DNA from: Spirochaetota bacterium
GTDB taxonomy: Bacteria; Spirochaetota; UBA4802; UBA5368
DNA: 64,000 bases
Direction: 5' to 3'
Assembly: GCA_035477215.1 (NCBI GenBank)
Contig: DATIKU010000041.1
Coordinates: forward strand, 1-64,000
Part shown: positions 44,580-53,165 of the stretch, piece after piece
Layout: every line of letters begins with the position of its first letter
How positions within the stretch are numbered: the stretch's first letter is position 1
Notes under the pieces: model-generated
What the model saw: the letters and a program-made list of their open reading frames with translations, nothing else
The model's database searches: none
What the model was told of the DNA's origin: nothing
Translations under genes and position numbers: made by a program

Positions 44580-46511
44580 CTATTTCCTAAATTTTTTAAT
44601 AAAAAACCTCGTGGTAAAGGCGGTCAATGACAGAATCAGCACGAAAATCCCGAATATCACCCAGGTAACGGCCGTCCCCCTCGACAGCAGATTGAACGGA
44701 TTGAGGCTGGGCGCTTTTACGATCCGTCCCAGGGCGCCCCGGTATTTTTCGGGAACGTCCGCCAGCCCGTCGCTGTTGAGGTCGGGAAATCTTTTAATGA
44801 ACTCCATCAAGCCGACCCACTCCTTGAGCTCCTGTATGCCGGGTTTGCGCTTATCCGCGTCGACACGGTGGGCGACGAGGTCGCTGATGGGATTTCCCTG
44901 GCGGTCCTTGGGGATAATGGTGAGAATATTGAACGTAAACCCTCCGATCACCTTGAGGAAGGTCGTATCGTAGATGTTCGCCGCGATGCGGTACAGGGTC
45001 TTGTTCGACGACGAATAGTCCAGGGGCACGTATCCATCCTCCTCGGAGCCGATCCAGATCTCGGTTACGCGGTCGAATATGGCGCGTCGGGGATTATAGC
45101 TGAAACGTATGCCCGATATCTGGAGAAAATAGGCGCTCCCCTTGAGAGGATAAACGCTTGTGAGTATCTCCATGGCCTTCTTTAACTCGGATCCGTAGAG
45201 GTAGCACGAAACAAGCGGATACGCCATGGTGTCGTCCATTCCGATGCCGAGCGGAATGGTCCGGAAGATGTCTGCCACGGCGAGATTCCCGGTCTTGCCC
45301 TTGAACAGGCTGTCGCGGATGACGCCGTTCGCCTCGATGGAGGCCACCACCTTCGTAACCGGATCGGCGGGATCGTAATCGTATTTGTTCACGTACCAGC
45401 GGATGGAGTCGGCGATGAGGTTTCCCAGCGGCGATTCATCCTCGATGATCGGCATGTCGAAGCCGGTGCGGGCGATTATCTTCCAGTAGGAAAGGCCGTA
45501 TTCTTTCAGGACCCTGCGGTCTATGTCGCCAATATACGAATCGATCCTTCGCTGGATGTCCCGATCGGCGGGGATTGAGTCGTCGACCGTTATCATCTTA
45601 TAGTTCTTGATGGCGGCTTTGCCGTCGTTCCAGGCCACATCGAGTACGCCCACCCGCGTGCCGTGCTCCCAGGCCTGTACGATGATGGTATTATTCACCA
45701 CCAGGGGCTTTTCTAACAGGGTATGGGTATGGCCGCTCACGATAATATCGATGCCCTTTACCTCCCTGGCGAGCACCTCGTCCTCGGACTTGCTGCCCAG
45801 ATACAGCCCGCTGTGCGAGAGGCAGATCACCATGTCGACCTTTTCCTTCTCACGGAGCACCTTTACCATCTCCCGAGCGGCCTCGAGCGGCGGGGTAAAC
45901 TTAACCGGCGATGCGAACGGCGCGTCACCGATCGCCACTTCGCCCATGATTCCGAAAAAGCCTATCTTAATGCCATTGACGATCCTGACGCTGTAGGGTT
46001 TGACCAGTCCCTTTTTGAACGCCGCCTCGAGCGTGTCGTCTTTTGCGCTCTCGGCGCTGAATTTCGCCGACGAAAATACGATCTCGGGCATACCTTTACG
46101 CACGCCCGCGGCGAGAATCCGGGCGAGCCCCCCCGGCATGAGGTCGAACTCGTGGTTGCCGAGCGTGACCATGTCGTATCCAATGCGTTTCATGAGGGAA
46201 AGCTCGATCGCCTCCTCGCGGGCCAGCATGTGGAACAGGGAACCCATGGTGAAGTCGCCGGCATCCAGCACCAGCGAGGGGTTGGTCCGACCGGCGCGCT
46301 CGCGCTTGATGACGGTCGCCATGCGGGCCCAGCCGCCCAGCGTGGCGTCGTCGCCGGTTTTATCGGCCGTATAATCGAGTTCGGGCGGAAAGCCCATGAG
46401 GTGCGAATGCAGATCGTTGGTATGGATGATCGTTAAAAGCTTCTCCCCGGCGTACAGCGGCAGGGCGAGAAGGATGATTACGGCCGCCAGAAGTGACTTT
46501 AGTATTTTCAT
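44580..46511 (-). CDS. Surface 5'-nucleotidase / UDP-sugar hydrolase family protein
   Basis: This 643-residue protein is exported by a signal peptide (LLAAVIILLALPLYAG) and anchored by a C-terminal membrane segment (VTWVIFGIFVLILSLTAF followed by basic residues). Residues 25-300 form the metallophosphoesterase domain with intact motifs HTNDLHSH, DAGDF, GNHEFD, SHSGL and GHTHT. Residues about 330-530 are the substrate-binding 5'-nucleotidase domain (SPLGNLIADSIRWYVN, EANGVIRDSL). It probably hydrolyses extracellular nucleotides to salvage nucleosides. The ATG at 46511 follows GAGGAG with good spacing; the longer frame is rejected. A C-terminal membrane anchor is less common than soluble or lipid anchoring. 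Confidence 0.92.
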   Translation of the reverse strand: MKILKSLLAAVIILLALPLYAGEKLLTIIHTNDLHSHLMGFPPELDYTADKTGDDATLGGWARMATVIKRERAGRTNPSLVLDAGDFTMGSLFHMLAREEAIELSLMKRIGYDMVTLGNHEFDLMPGGLARILAAGVRKGMPEIVFSSAKFSAESAKDDTLEAAFKKGLVKPYSVRIVNGIKIGFFGIMGEVAIGDAPFASPVKFTPPLEAAREMVKVLREKEKVDMVICLSHSGLYLGSKSEDEVLAREVKGIDIIVSGHTHTLLEKPLVVNNTIIVQAWEHGTRVGVLDVAWNDGKAAIKNYKMITVDDSIPADRDIQRRIDSYIGDIDRRVLKEYGLSYWKIIARTGFDMPIIEDESPLGNLIADSIRWYVNKYDYDPADPVTKVVASIEANGVIRDSLFKGKTGNLAVADIFRTIPLGIGMDDTMAYPLVSCYLYGSELKKAMEILTSVYPLKGSAYFLQISGIRFSYNPRRAIFDRVTEIWIGSEEDGYVPLDYSSSNKTLYRIAANIYDTTFLKVIGGFTFNILTIIPKDRQGNPISDLVAHRVDADKRKPGIQELKEWVGLMEFIKRFPDLNSDGLADVPEKYRGALGRIVKAPSLNPFNLLSRGTAVTWVIFGIFVLILSLTAFTTRFFIKKFRK

Positions 46512-46799
46512 CGAGCATCTCCTCGTGTGGGATGGTGGGGTAGAGCAGACCCATGCGCATCGGGCGCGCTTCTTTCTATGCCACATGCCCGACTATTGCA
46601 AGAAAAATACCCCGGTCTCACGGTAAAGCGACGGACGGTTTCCGGCGGGCTATCGCATGCCCGGTGGACGGAACAAATATCTTCACCGTGAAAATTTACT
46701 ACATCTCTATAATAATTTGTCGAACAAATAAAGTGAGATGCTTCGAGATGAAAAAAATGAAAAAAAATTTCCATTTCGCGCCCGAAGAGAGAATACAAG
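46512..46799. other. Divergent intergenic region before kamA
   Basis: No gene of confidence lies here. A TATAAT at 46708-46713 lacks a good -35. ATTTGT-CGA-ACAAAT at 46715-46729 is a short perfect inverted repeat. A 23-codon frame beginning MKKMKKNFHF at 46748 has no ribosome-binding site and overlaps the kamA promoter, so I do not call it. Confidence 0.45.
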
Positions 46800-46828
46800 T
46801 TGACATATTGGGATTTTAATAGTAATGC
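46800..46828 (+). promoter_or_regulatory. Putative promoter of the kamA operon
   Basis: TTGACA (46800-46805), a 17-bp spacer and TAATGC (46823-46828) lie about 75 bases before the kamA start codon. The leader contains CCTTG-TGAA-CAAGG (46879-46892), a small hairpin whose right arm overlaps the AAGGAG ribosome-binding site. Confidence 0.5.
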
Positions 46829-46901
46829 ACTTTCGACTCGATAAAAAAAGGTGGATTTTTGCGTTATGTCGCAAAAAACCTTGTGAACAAGGAGCAAGTG
46901 A

Positions 46902-48266
46902 ATGCAGGATACGCCCTCACTTTTAGAGACTGAAATCTCCGGAGAAGCGGGAGAACCTCCAAGCGCGTTTGTCGCGCACTCCGAGGGAAAGGAGGAAGAA
47001 CAGTGTGACGTGGAGGAGCCTCCCTCCCTATCCGCACTTTCACTCATAAACGACTCCGGAAGCCTTGTTCCGGAACCCGCCAGGCCGGTAATCCAATACA
47101 CCAGGTTCATATCCAGTCCCAAAACCCGAAGCTTCCGAAAGAAACACTTTCCAAACGCCACGGCCGCGGAGTGGAACGACTGGAAATGGCAGCTTCGCAA
47201 CCGAATTCGGGACGCTTCCGCGCTGTCGGACATCCTGAAGCTGTCTGAAGACGAGCGCCATGCCCTCAATTCGCGCAACGGGGCCATGCCGCTGTCAATC
47301 ACTCCCTATTACTCAAGCCTTCTCGAACATGATAACCCGGCGCAGCCCCTGCGAAGGTCGATCGTACCCGTTACGGCGGAGCTTTTCAAGTCCCGCGGCG
47401 AGTCCGAAGACCCGCTCGGCGAGGAATCGGACAGCCCCGTACACGGCATCGTACACCGTTATCCGGACCGTGCGCTCTTTCTGGTAACCGATTTCTGTTC
47501 CACCTACTGCCGCTATTGCACCCGTTCGCGCATGGTGGGCCGTTCTGACGGCAAATCGTGCTCAAAAAGACAGTGGGAAAAATCCCTGGCGTATATCGAG
47601 GCGATGCCGCAGATCCGAGATGTGCTCCTTTCCGGAGGCGATCCCCTCACCCTGCCCGACGACGATCTCGAATGGCTCCTCATCCGCCTTCGCCGCATTC
47701 CGCACGTGGAGATTGTTCGGATAGGGACCAAGGTACCCATGGTCCTGCCCCAGCGCATCACCGCCAACCTGACAAGAATGCTCAAGCGCTATCATCCGCT
47801 GTGGATGAACATACACTGCACGCACCCCGACGAGCTAAGCATCGAGGCTGTGGAGGCCCTGGCGCGGCTCTCCGAAGCGGGAATCCCGCTCGGAAGCCAG
47901 ACTGTACTGCTGGCCGGGATCAACGACAGCATAGAGATCCTGCGCGCGCTGTACCACGGTCTGCTGCGCGCCCGCGTCCGCCCCTATTACCTTTACCAGT
48001 GCGACCCCATTGTCGGCTCATCACACTTTCGCACCACCGTCGAGAAGGGAATAGACATGATTCGGGGCCTGCGAGGCCATACCACGGGGTTCGCCGTTCC
48101 CACGTACGTGATCGACACGCCCGGCGGCGGCGGCAAGATACCGCTTTTACCGGAATACCTGGCCGGACGCCAGGGTGATGATATACTGCTTCGCAACTAC
48201 GAGAATATTCTTTTCCGGTATCCCGATACCGCCGAAACGGGGGTATGCAGCATGGAGAACCGCTAA
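46902..48266 (+). CDS. kamA: KamA family lysine 2,3-aminomutase
   Basis: This 454-residue enzyme is a radical SAM and PLP aminomutase that moves the alpha-amino group of lysine to the beta carbon. The cluster motif is C199-C203-C206 (CSTYCRYC) and the PLP lysine is K412 in DTPGGGGK. D368 (YQCD) and D405 (YVID) match, at a constant offset of 75, the aspartates D293 and D330 that bind the lysine side chain in the clostridial enzyme; glutamate 2,3-aminomutases have Lys and Asn there. Lysine is therefore the likely substrate. The first ~65 residues are an unusual acidic, low-complexity extension. It is the first gene of a coupled run with two ATP-grasp and two GNAT genes. Confidence 0.92.
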   Translation: MQDTPSLLETEISGEAGEPPSAFVAHSEGKEEEQCDVEEPPSLSALSLINDSGSLVPEPARPVIQYTRFISSPKTRSFRKKHFPNATAAEWNDWKWQLRNRIRDASALSDILKLSEDERHALNSRNGAMPLSITPYYSSLLEHDNPAQPLRRSIVPVTAELFKSRGESEDPLGEESDSPVHGIVHRYPDRALFLVTDFCSTYCRYCTRSRMVGRSDGKSCSKRQWEKSLAYIEAMPQIRDVLLSGGDPLTLPDDDLEWLLIRLRRIPHVEIVRIGTKVPMVLPQRITANLTRMLKRYHPLWMNIHCTHPDELSIEAVEALARLSEAGIPLGSQTVLLAGINDSIEILRALYHGLLRARVRPYYLYQCDPIVGSSHFRTTVEKGIDMIRGLRGHTTGFAVPTYVIDTPGGGGKIPLLPEYLAGRQGDDILLRNYENILFRYPDTAETGVCSMENR

Positions 48267-49276
48267 TGCGCATCGCTCTTGCCTACGATCTTCGAGACGA
48301 CTACCGGGCGATGGGATACGGAGAGGAGGAGGTCGCCGAGTTCGACAGCATCGAGACGATCGACGCCATCGACTCGGCGCTTCGTGAATTGGGCTTCCGG
48401 ACCGAGCGGATCGGGCACCTGGGAGCGCTCATTCCTCGCCTCCTCGATGGCAGTCGCTGGGACATGGTGTTCAACGTCACCGAGGGCCTGTACGGCATCG
48501 CCAGGGAGGCCCAGGTTCCGGCGCTGCTCGACGCGTACCGCATCCCCTATACCTTCTCCGACACCTCCGTGCTCGCGCTCACCATGCACAAGGCGCTCTG
48601 CAAGCGGGTGGTCCGCGACCTGGGGATCCCCACGCCGGATTTCGTCAGCATTGCCTCGCCCCGCGAAATCGATTCCATCGACCTGCCCCTTCCGCTTTTC
48701 GCCAAGCCACTTGCCGAGGGCACCGGTAAGGGAGTAAGTGCAGCCTCGGTGATAACCGACCGCCATGCGCTTCGGGAGGTCGTTACCGGGCTTCTGGCCC
48801 GTCACCGCCAGCCTGTTCTCGTCGAGACCTATCTTCCCGGCAGGGAGTTCACCGCGGGGATCGTCGGCACGGGAGAGGAAGCCCGCGTTATCGGCGTGGC
48901 CGAGATCATCCTCAACCACAATGCCGAAGCGGCGGTGTACTCGCTTTCGAACAAGGAGCTCTGCGAGGAGCGCGTAAGCTACCGGCTGGCCGACGATCCC
49001 GAAGCCTGCATGGCCGCGGAATTCGCCCTTGCCGCGTGGCGCGGGCTGGAGTGCCGCGACGCCGGAAGAATCGACCTGCGCTCAAACGCCGACGGCGTGC
49101 CCGGCTTCATGGAGGTCAACCCGCTCGCGGGTCTGCACCCCACTCATTCAGACCTTCCCATCATCGCAACGCTCGCCGGAATGGACTACAACGAACTCAT
49201 CCGATCGATAATGGACTCGGCTCTCTTGCGCCTCGGCCCGGCCGCCCCCTCTCACATCAACCGGGCACGCGCCTGA
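48266..49276 (+). CDS. ATP-grasp ligase, D-Ala-D-Ala-ligase-like (1)
   Basis: This 336-residue protein has the D-alanine--D-alanine ligase type of ATP-grasp fold: an N-terminal domain (IALAYDLRDDYRAMGYG, MVFNVTEGLYGIAREAQVPALLDAYRIPYT), ATP-binding lysines in ALCKRVV and FAKPLAEGTGKGV, VETYLPGREFTAGIVG, and a metal site ending in GFMEVNPLAGLHPTHSDLP. It forms an amide or related bond between two amino compounds with ATP. The start ATG shares a base with the kamA stop (TAATG), indicating tight coupling. A role in peptidoglycan is unlikely given the neighbours; ligation of a KamA product is my inference. Confidence 0.85.
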   Translation: MRIALAYDLRDDYRAMGYGEEEVAEFDSIETIDAIDSALRELGFRTERIGHLGALIPRLLDGSRWDMVFNVTEGLYGIAREAQVPALLDAYRIPYTFSDTSVLALTMHKALCKRVVRDLGIPTPDFVSIASPREIDSIDLPLPLFAKPLAEGTGKGVSAASVITDRHALREVVTGLLARHRQPVLVETYLPGREFTAGIVGTGEEARVIGVAEIILNHNAEAAVYSLSNKELCEERVSYRLADDPEACMAAEFALAAWRGLECRDAGRIDLRSNADGVPGFMEVNPLAGLHPTHSDLPIIATLAGMDYNELIRSIMDSALLRLGPAAPSHINRARA

Positions 49277-49289
49277 AGCGGGTGATTGC

Positions 49290-50270
49290 ATGAGAAAGGC
49301 AGTCATACTCCGCGCGGAGATATCGCCCGGCGCCCCTCCCGACGAGCATGACACCCTCATCCAGGCCGGTTCCGTCTCAGCCGCCCTGGCGAACCTTGGA
49401 TACGATCCTATCCCCGTGGAATTCGGCCTCAACATGCACGAGGTGCGCACACGCATCGCGGAAATATGTCCGGAATTCATATTCAACCTCGTTGAGGCGG
49501 TGGACGGACAGGACCGCCTGATCCATCTCGCCCCGGCCCTCCTCGATGTAACGGGGCTCCCCTATACCGGCTCGTCGACCGAGGCGATTTTTCTTACATC
49601 GCACAAGGTCCTTGCAAAGCGCCTCATGCGTGCGCAGGGCCTTCCCACCCCTTCTTACGTCACCATCGAGGAGGATGGGGAGACACTGTTTCACCCCGGC
49701 GCGTACATCATAAAATCGATCCGGGACCATGCCTCCGCAGGCATTACGGACGATTCGGTGGTACACGCCGAAAACCACTCGGAGCTCCTTGCCCACATGA
49801 AGCGTCGCGCGCCTTCACACGGGAGCGGTTGTTTCGCTGAGGCCTACATAGACGGCCGCGAATTCAACCTGTCGGTACTCGCGGGCCCGGACGGGCCCGT
49901 TGTTCTCCCGCCGGCGGAGATCGTATTCAGAAACTATCCGCCTGAAAAGCCGAAGATCGTCGATTATCGCGCCAAATGGCAGGAAGACAGCTTTGAATAC
50001 GTTAATACGCCGCGCACCTTCGATTTCCCTCCGGAAGACCGTACCCTCCTCGCAAAGCTTGATACGATGGCGCTCGACTGCTTTCGCTTCTTCCATATGC
50101 GCGGATACGCCCGGGTGGATTTCCGTGTTGACCCGGACGGCACGCCGTGGATACTGGAGGTCAACGCGAACCCGTGCCTTACGCCCGACGGCGGCTTTAC
50201 GGCGGCGGCGCTCGCGGCCGGGCTCTCGTACGACGCGATGATCGGCCGGATCATCGGCGACCTTTATTAA
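49290..50270 (+). CDS. ATP-grasp ligase, D-Ala-D-Ala-ligase-like (2)
   Basis: This 326-residue protein is a second ATP-grasp ligase of the same type, clearly distinct from its neighbour. It shows FIFNLVEAVDGQDRLIHLAPALLDVTGLPYTG in the first domain, YIIKSIRDHASAGI for the ATP lysine and loop, FAEAYIDGREFNLSVLAG and the metal site WILEVNANPCLTPDGGFTAAA. It begins 13 bases after the first ligase. Two different ligases after an aminomutase suggest that two bonds are made, for example in a short beta-lysine-containing peptide or conjugate. Confidence 0.85.
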   Translation: MRKAVILRAEISPGAPPDEHDTLIQAGSVSAALANLGYDPIPVEFGLNMHEVRTRIAEICPEFIFNLVEAVDGQDRLIHLAPALLDVTGLPYTGSSTEAIFLTSHKVLAKRLMRAQGLPTPSYVTIEEDGETLFHPGAYIIKSIRDHASAGITDDSVVHAENHSELLAHMKRRAPSHGSGCFAEAYIDGREFNLSVLAGPDGPVVLPPAEIVFRNYPPEKPKIVDYRAKWQEDSFEYVNTPRTFDFPPEDRTLLAKLDTMALDCFRFFHMRGYARVDFRVDPDGTPWILEVNANPCLTPDGGFTAAALAAGLSYDAMIGRIIGDLY

Positions 50271-50300
50271 CCACACGGGACATATTGACGGAATCGCACA

Positions 50301-50783
50301 GTGTTTCGCATCAGACGCATATACGACACCACCACCGATATCGACCTGAAGGCCGTGGAGCAGGTTCCGGAGATTCTGCGCGCACGGTTCGGCGGCATCG
50401 GCGAGGAGGCGATCGATCGCCTTTTGCGGGAGATTGAGAATTCGCTCGAGTATCGATTCCGCTCCATTATCTTCGTCGCGGACGATACGCGCGGAACCGT
50501 CAAGGGATTCGCCCTTCTCCAGCACGCTTTGGACATCGGATTCTGTTTCCTCGATTTCATATCCGTCCGGAAGGGCGGCAGCGGTGGTGGGTTAGGCGGG
50601 GTCCTGTACCAGCGCGTTCGCGACGAGGCGTTGCCGCTCGACGCTGAAGGTTTGTTTTTGGAATGCCTTCCCGGCGGCATCAAACTCGTCACCAGCCCCG
50701 GCAACATGTGGGAAGGCGCCTGCGCCGGAAAAATCGGGCGGACCCGGGCGCTCGACGGGGAGAACGGTTCCAATGGCGACTGA
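50301..50783 (+). CDS. GNAT-like protein, probably C-terminally truncated
   Basis: The first ~125 residues look like a GNAT acetyltransferase core: RFRSIIFVADDTRGTVKGFALLQHA for strands 2-4, FCFLDFISVRKGGSGGGLGGVLYQRVRDEA as the acetyl-CoA pyrophosphate loop and helix, and GLFLECLP for strand 5. After that the sequence turns into a Gly-rich tail with no GNAT motif B and no extra domain. I infer that the 3' part was lost by deletion. It starts at GTG 50301 and its end overlaps the next GNAT gene by 11 bases. Whether the product is functional is uncertain. Confidence 0.6.
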   Translation: MFRIRRIYDTTTDIDLKAVEQVPEILRARFGGIGEEAIDRLLREIENSLEYRFRSIIFVADDTRGTVKGFALLQHALDIGFCFLDFISVRKGGSGGGLGGVLYQRVRDEALPLDAEGLFLECLPGGIKLVTSPGNMWEGACAGKIGRTRALDGENGSNGD

Positions 50784-51285
50784 TCTGAATACAACCGCAA
50801 CATTCCGTCGGGAGGTCCGCGCGACGGATCCGGCGGAAATCCGAAAAATCGTCGAATCCTCGGGTTATTTTTCGCGCGCGGAGATCGAAATAGCGGCGGA
50901 GCTCATCGACGAACGCATTGCGCGTGGGGACGCGAGCGGATATCATTTCCTCTTCGCGGATTCTCCTTCCGGAATGCTGGGCTACACCTGCTTCGGCCCA
51001 ATACCCGCAACCGAGTCGAGCTACGACCTGTACTGGATCGCCATAAATGAAGGGCTGCGCAGGCGCGGCCTCGGACGGGAACTCCTGACGCGGACCGAAA
51101 AGATCATCGGAAAGATGGGGGGGCGGCGCCTTTATATTGAGACCTCGTCGCGCGCCCAGTACGCATCCACACAGGGCTTTTATGCCCGCTGCGGCTACCG
51201 CCGCGAGGCTTTTTTAAGAGACTTCTACTCTCAGGGGGACGGCAAGTTCATCTATGTCAGGGAGCTCCCCGGGGAGCTCGCGTGA
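50773..51285 (+). CDS. GNAT family N-acetyltransferase
   Basis: This 170-residue protein is a GNAT enzyme: LGYTCFGPIPATESSYDLYWIAINEGLRRRGLGRELL contains strand 4 and the RRRGLG acetyl-CoA loop, and TQGFYARCGYRREAFLRDFYSQGD is motif B. It transfers an acetyl group to an amine. In methanogens and some bacteria a GNAT enzyme (AblB) acetylates beta-lysine made by a KamA homologue to the osmolyte N-epsilon-acetyl-beta-lysine, so this gene may do the same, but it is not an obvious AblB orthologue by eye. Its stop overlaps the dusB start (TGATG). Confidence 0.85.
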   Translation: MATDLNTTATFRREVRATDPAEIRKIVESSGYFSRAEIEIAAELIDERIARGDASGYHFLFADSPSGMLGYTCFGPIPATESSYDLYWIAINEGLRRRGLGRELLTRTEKIIGKMGGRRLYIETSSRAQYASTQGFYARCGYRREAFLRDFYSQGDGKFIYVRELPGELA

Positions 51286-52223
51286 TGAAGCCGCCCGATA
51301 TTACGGGAAGGCTGGTGCTTGCCCCAATGGCCGGTTTCACCGACTCGCCGTTTCGCCGCATCGCCCGCCGGCACGGCGCCGCCCTTGTGTATACCGAGCT
51401 TATCAGCGCCGAAGGCATAGCACGCGGCAACAGGAAGACCCACGAGCTCATGCGTTTTCATCCGGAAGAGCGCCCGATCGCCATCCAGATATTCGGCAGG
51501 GAAGCGAGCGTAATGGCCGAGGCCGCCAAACGCGTGGAGCAACTCGGCCCTGACGTCATCGATATCAACATGGGGTGCTGCGCACAGCGGGTATGCATGG
51601 GCGGATCGGGCGCCGGACTTTTGCGGAACCCGGCGCTCGCCGAGGATATCGCCGCCGCGGTTGCCGGGGCCGTTGCGCTTCCGGTATCCGTGAAGATCCG
51701 AATCGGCTGGGACGATTCGTCCAGGAACTACCGCGAGCTCGTCCCGCGGCTCGAGAACGCGGGCGTATCCCTTATCGCCGTGCACGGACGGACGCGCGCG
51801 CAGAAATATACAGGAAGCGCCGATTGGGACGCGATCGCCGCCATAGCAGACGCGTCGAAGCTGCCAGTTATCGGAAACGGTGACATTCATTCATACGGGG
51901 AGGCGCTCGACCGCCTTAATACCTCCGGGTGTGCGGCGGTGATGATCGGTCGCGCCGCGGTGGGCAATCCCTGGATCTTCAGCGGAACGGTTCCATCGAG
52001 CAAAGGACTGGCCGAAGAGGTTCGCGTCCACCTGCGGCTTATGAGGGAGTTTTACGGCGAACGGGGGATTGTGCTCATGCGCAAGCACCTGGCCAGGTAT
52101 TTTCACGGTTTTAGAAACGCGGCGCGACTTCGCGGCGAGCTGGTGCGTTCCAAGTCATTCGACGAGGCGATCGACCTGGTCGGCCGCTTCGAGGACGGTG
52201 AATTCGACGGCCAGGAAGACTGA
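51285..52223 (+). CDS. dusB: tRNA-dihydrouridine synthase
   Basis: This 312-residue flavoenzyme reduces specific uridines in the D-loop of tRNA. The FMN/TIM-barrel features are LAPMAGFTDSPFR at the start, the catalytic cysteine region DINMGCCAQRV, VKIRIGWDD, VHGRTRAQKYTGSADW and PVIGNGDI, then GRAAVGNPWIF. The residues after the catalytic Cys (CCAQRVCMGGSGAGLL) depart from the common CPVPKV-KNGAGA sequence. The start overlaps the GNAT stop, so it is translated with the kamA operon although functionally separate. Confidence 0.92.
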   Translation: MKPPDITGRLVLAPMAGFTDSPFRRIARRHGAALVYTELISAEGIARGNRKTHELMRFHPEERPIAIQIFGREASVMAEAAKRVEQLGPDVIDINMGCCAQRVCMGGSGAGLLRNPALAEDIAAAVAGAVALPVSVKIRIGWDDSSRNYRELVPRLENAGVSLIAVHGRTRAQKYTGSADWDAIAAIADASKLPVIGNGDIHSYGEALDRLNTSGCAAVMIGRAAVGNPWIFSGTVPSSKGLAEEVRVHLRLMREFYGERGIVLMRKHLARYFHGFRNAARLRGELVRSKSFDEAIDLVGRFEDGEFDGQED

Positions 52224-52287
52224 AGAACAGACAGGCGCAAACAACGCCGCCAGGGCAGGCGCGGTAAAAAGGAGCGGGAGGACTTTA

Positions 52288-53001
52288 ATGGGAAAAGCGG
52301 TACGTAAAACGGGAACGCTCTATATCATCGCCTCCCCGATCGGCAATCTCGAAGACATTACACTCAGGGCGCTGCGCATCATGAAAGAGGAGGTCTCGTA
52401 CATCTACTGCGAGGACACCCGCCAGACCAGAAAGCTCCTCAATCACTACGGCATAACCATCCCCACGCTCTCCCTTCATGCCCACTCGTCCGACGAACGG
52501 ATAACGGGCGCCATAAGCCGCATGCATGAAGGCGCATCGATCGGCTATTTGACCGATTCAGGCACACCGGCCGTTTCCGACCCCGGCAGCCGCCTCGTGG
52601 CGACGGCCAGGGAACACGGAATCGACATAGTCCCCGTACCGGGCCCCTCGGCCCTTTCAGCCATTGTCTCGGTTGCCGGATTTCCAGAAAAATCGGTGAT
52701 CTTCGCCGGTTTTCTCAGCAAAAAGGACGGCAGGCGCCGTCGCGAACTGGAAGGGCTCCGTCGGCACCGGGGGATAATCGTAATTTATGAATCGCCCCAC
52801 CGTATCGGGCGCCTGCTCGCCGCCGTCGCCGAGGTTTTTCCGGACGAAAAAATGGTGATGGGCAGGGAGATGACCAAGGTGCACGAGGAATTACTGAGCG
52901 GACCGGTAAAGGATATGGCCGATCGTTCCGATAGTATTATCGCAAAAGGCGAATTCACCGTCGCGATATGGAACAGGGGCGGGGGTGATGATACGGAATG
53001 A
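52288..53001 (+). CDS. rsmI: 16S rRNA (cytidine1402-2'-O)-methyltransferase
   Basis: This 237-residue SAM-dependent enzyme of the tetrapyrrole-methylase fold methylates C1402 in the decoding centre of 16S rRNA. Key stretches are TLYIIASPIGNLEDITLRAL, EDTRQTRKLLNHYGI, TDSGTPAVSDPGSRLV, VPGPSALSAIVSVAGFP and IYESPHRI. It is somewhat shorter than average, with a reduced C-terminal region. The ATG at 52288 follows GGGAGGA. It lies 64 bases after dusB, giving a pair of RNA-modification genes at the end of the kamA run. Confidence 0.95.
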   Translation: MGKAVRKTGTLYIIASPIGNLEDITLRALRIMKEEVSYIYCEDTRQTRKLLNHYGITIPTLSLHAHSSDERITGAISRMHEGASIGYLTDSGTPAVSDPGSRLVATAREHGIDIVPVPGPSALSAIVSVAGFPEKSVIFAGFLSKKDGRRRRELEGLRRHRGIIVIYESPHRIGRLLAAVAEVFPDEKMVMGREMTKVHEELLSGPVKDMADRSDSIIAKGEFTVAIWNRGGGDDTE

Positions 53002-53054
53002 CGGGACCCGGCCGCGTCGCCCCGGAGCCGGATTGCTAAAAAGTAAAATATTTC

Positions 53055-53083
53055 TTGCTCTATTCGGGTCTTTTTTGTATAAT
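53055..53083 (+). promoter_or_regulatory. Sigma-70-type promoter upstream of flgM
   Basis: TTGCTC (53055-53060), a 17-bp spacer and a perfect TATAAT (53078-53083) lie about 80 bases before the flgM ATG. This looks like a housekeeping promoter rather than a flagellar sigma-28 one. Confidence 0.7.
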
Positions 53084-53165
53084 TTACCCGGGCGTATGCG
53101 AATTGATTAAAGGTTGGACCGATTATACCGATATTAGAAACAGAATACCGTAAAGGATAGAGATC

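Noticed and set aside
46748-46819. 23-codon leader peptide before kamA
   Set aside because: It has no ribosome-binding site and overlaps the proposed promoter; the Lys-rich start is likely chance in AT-rich DNA.
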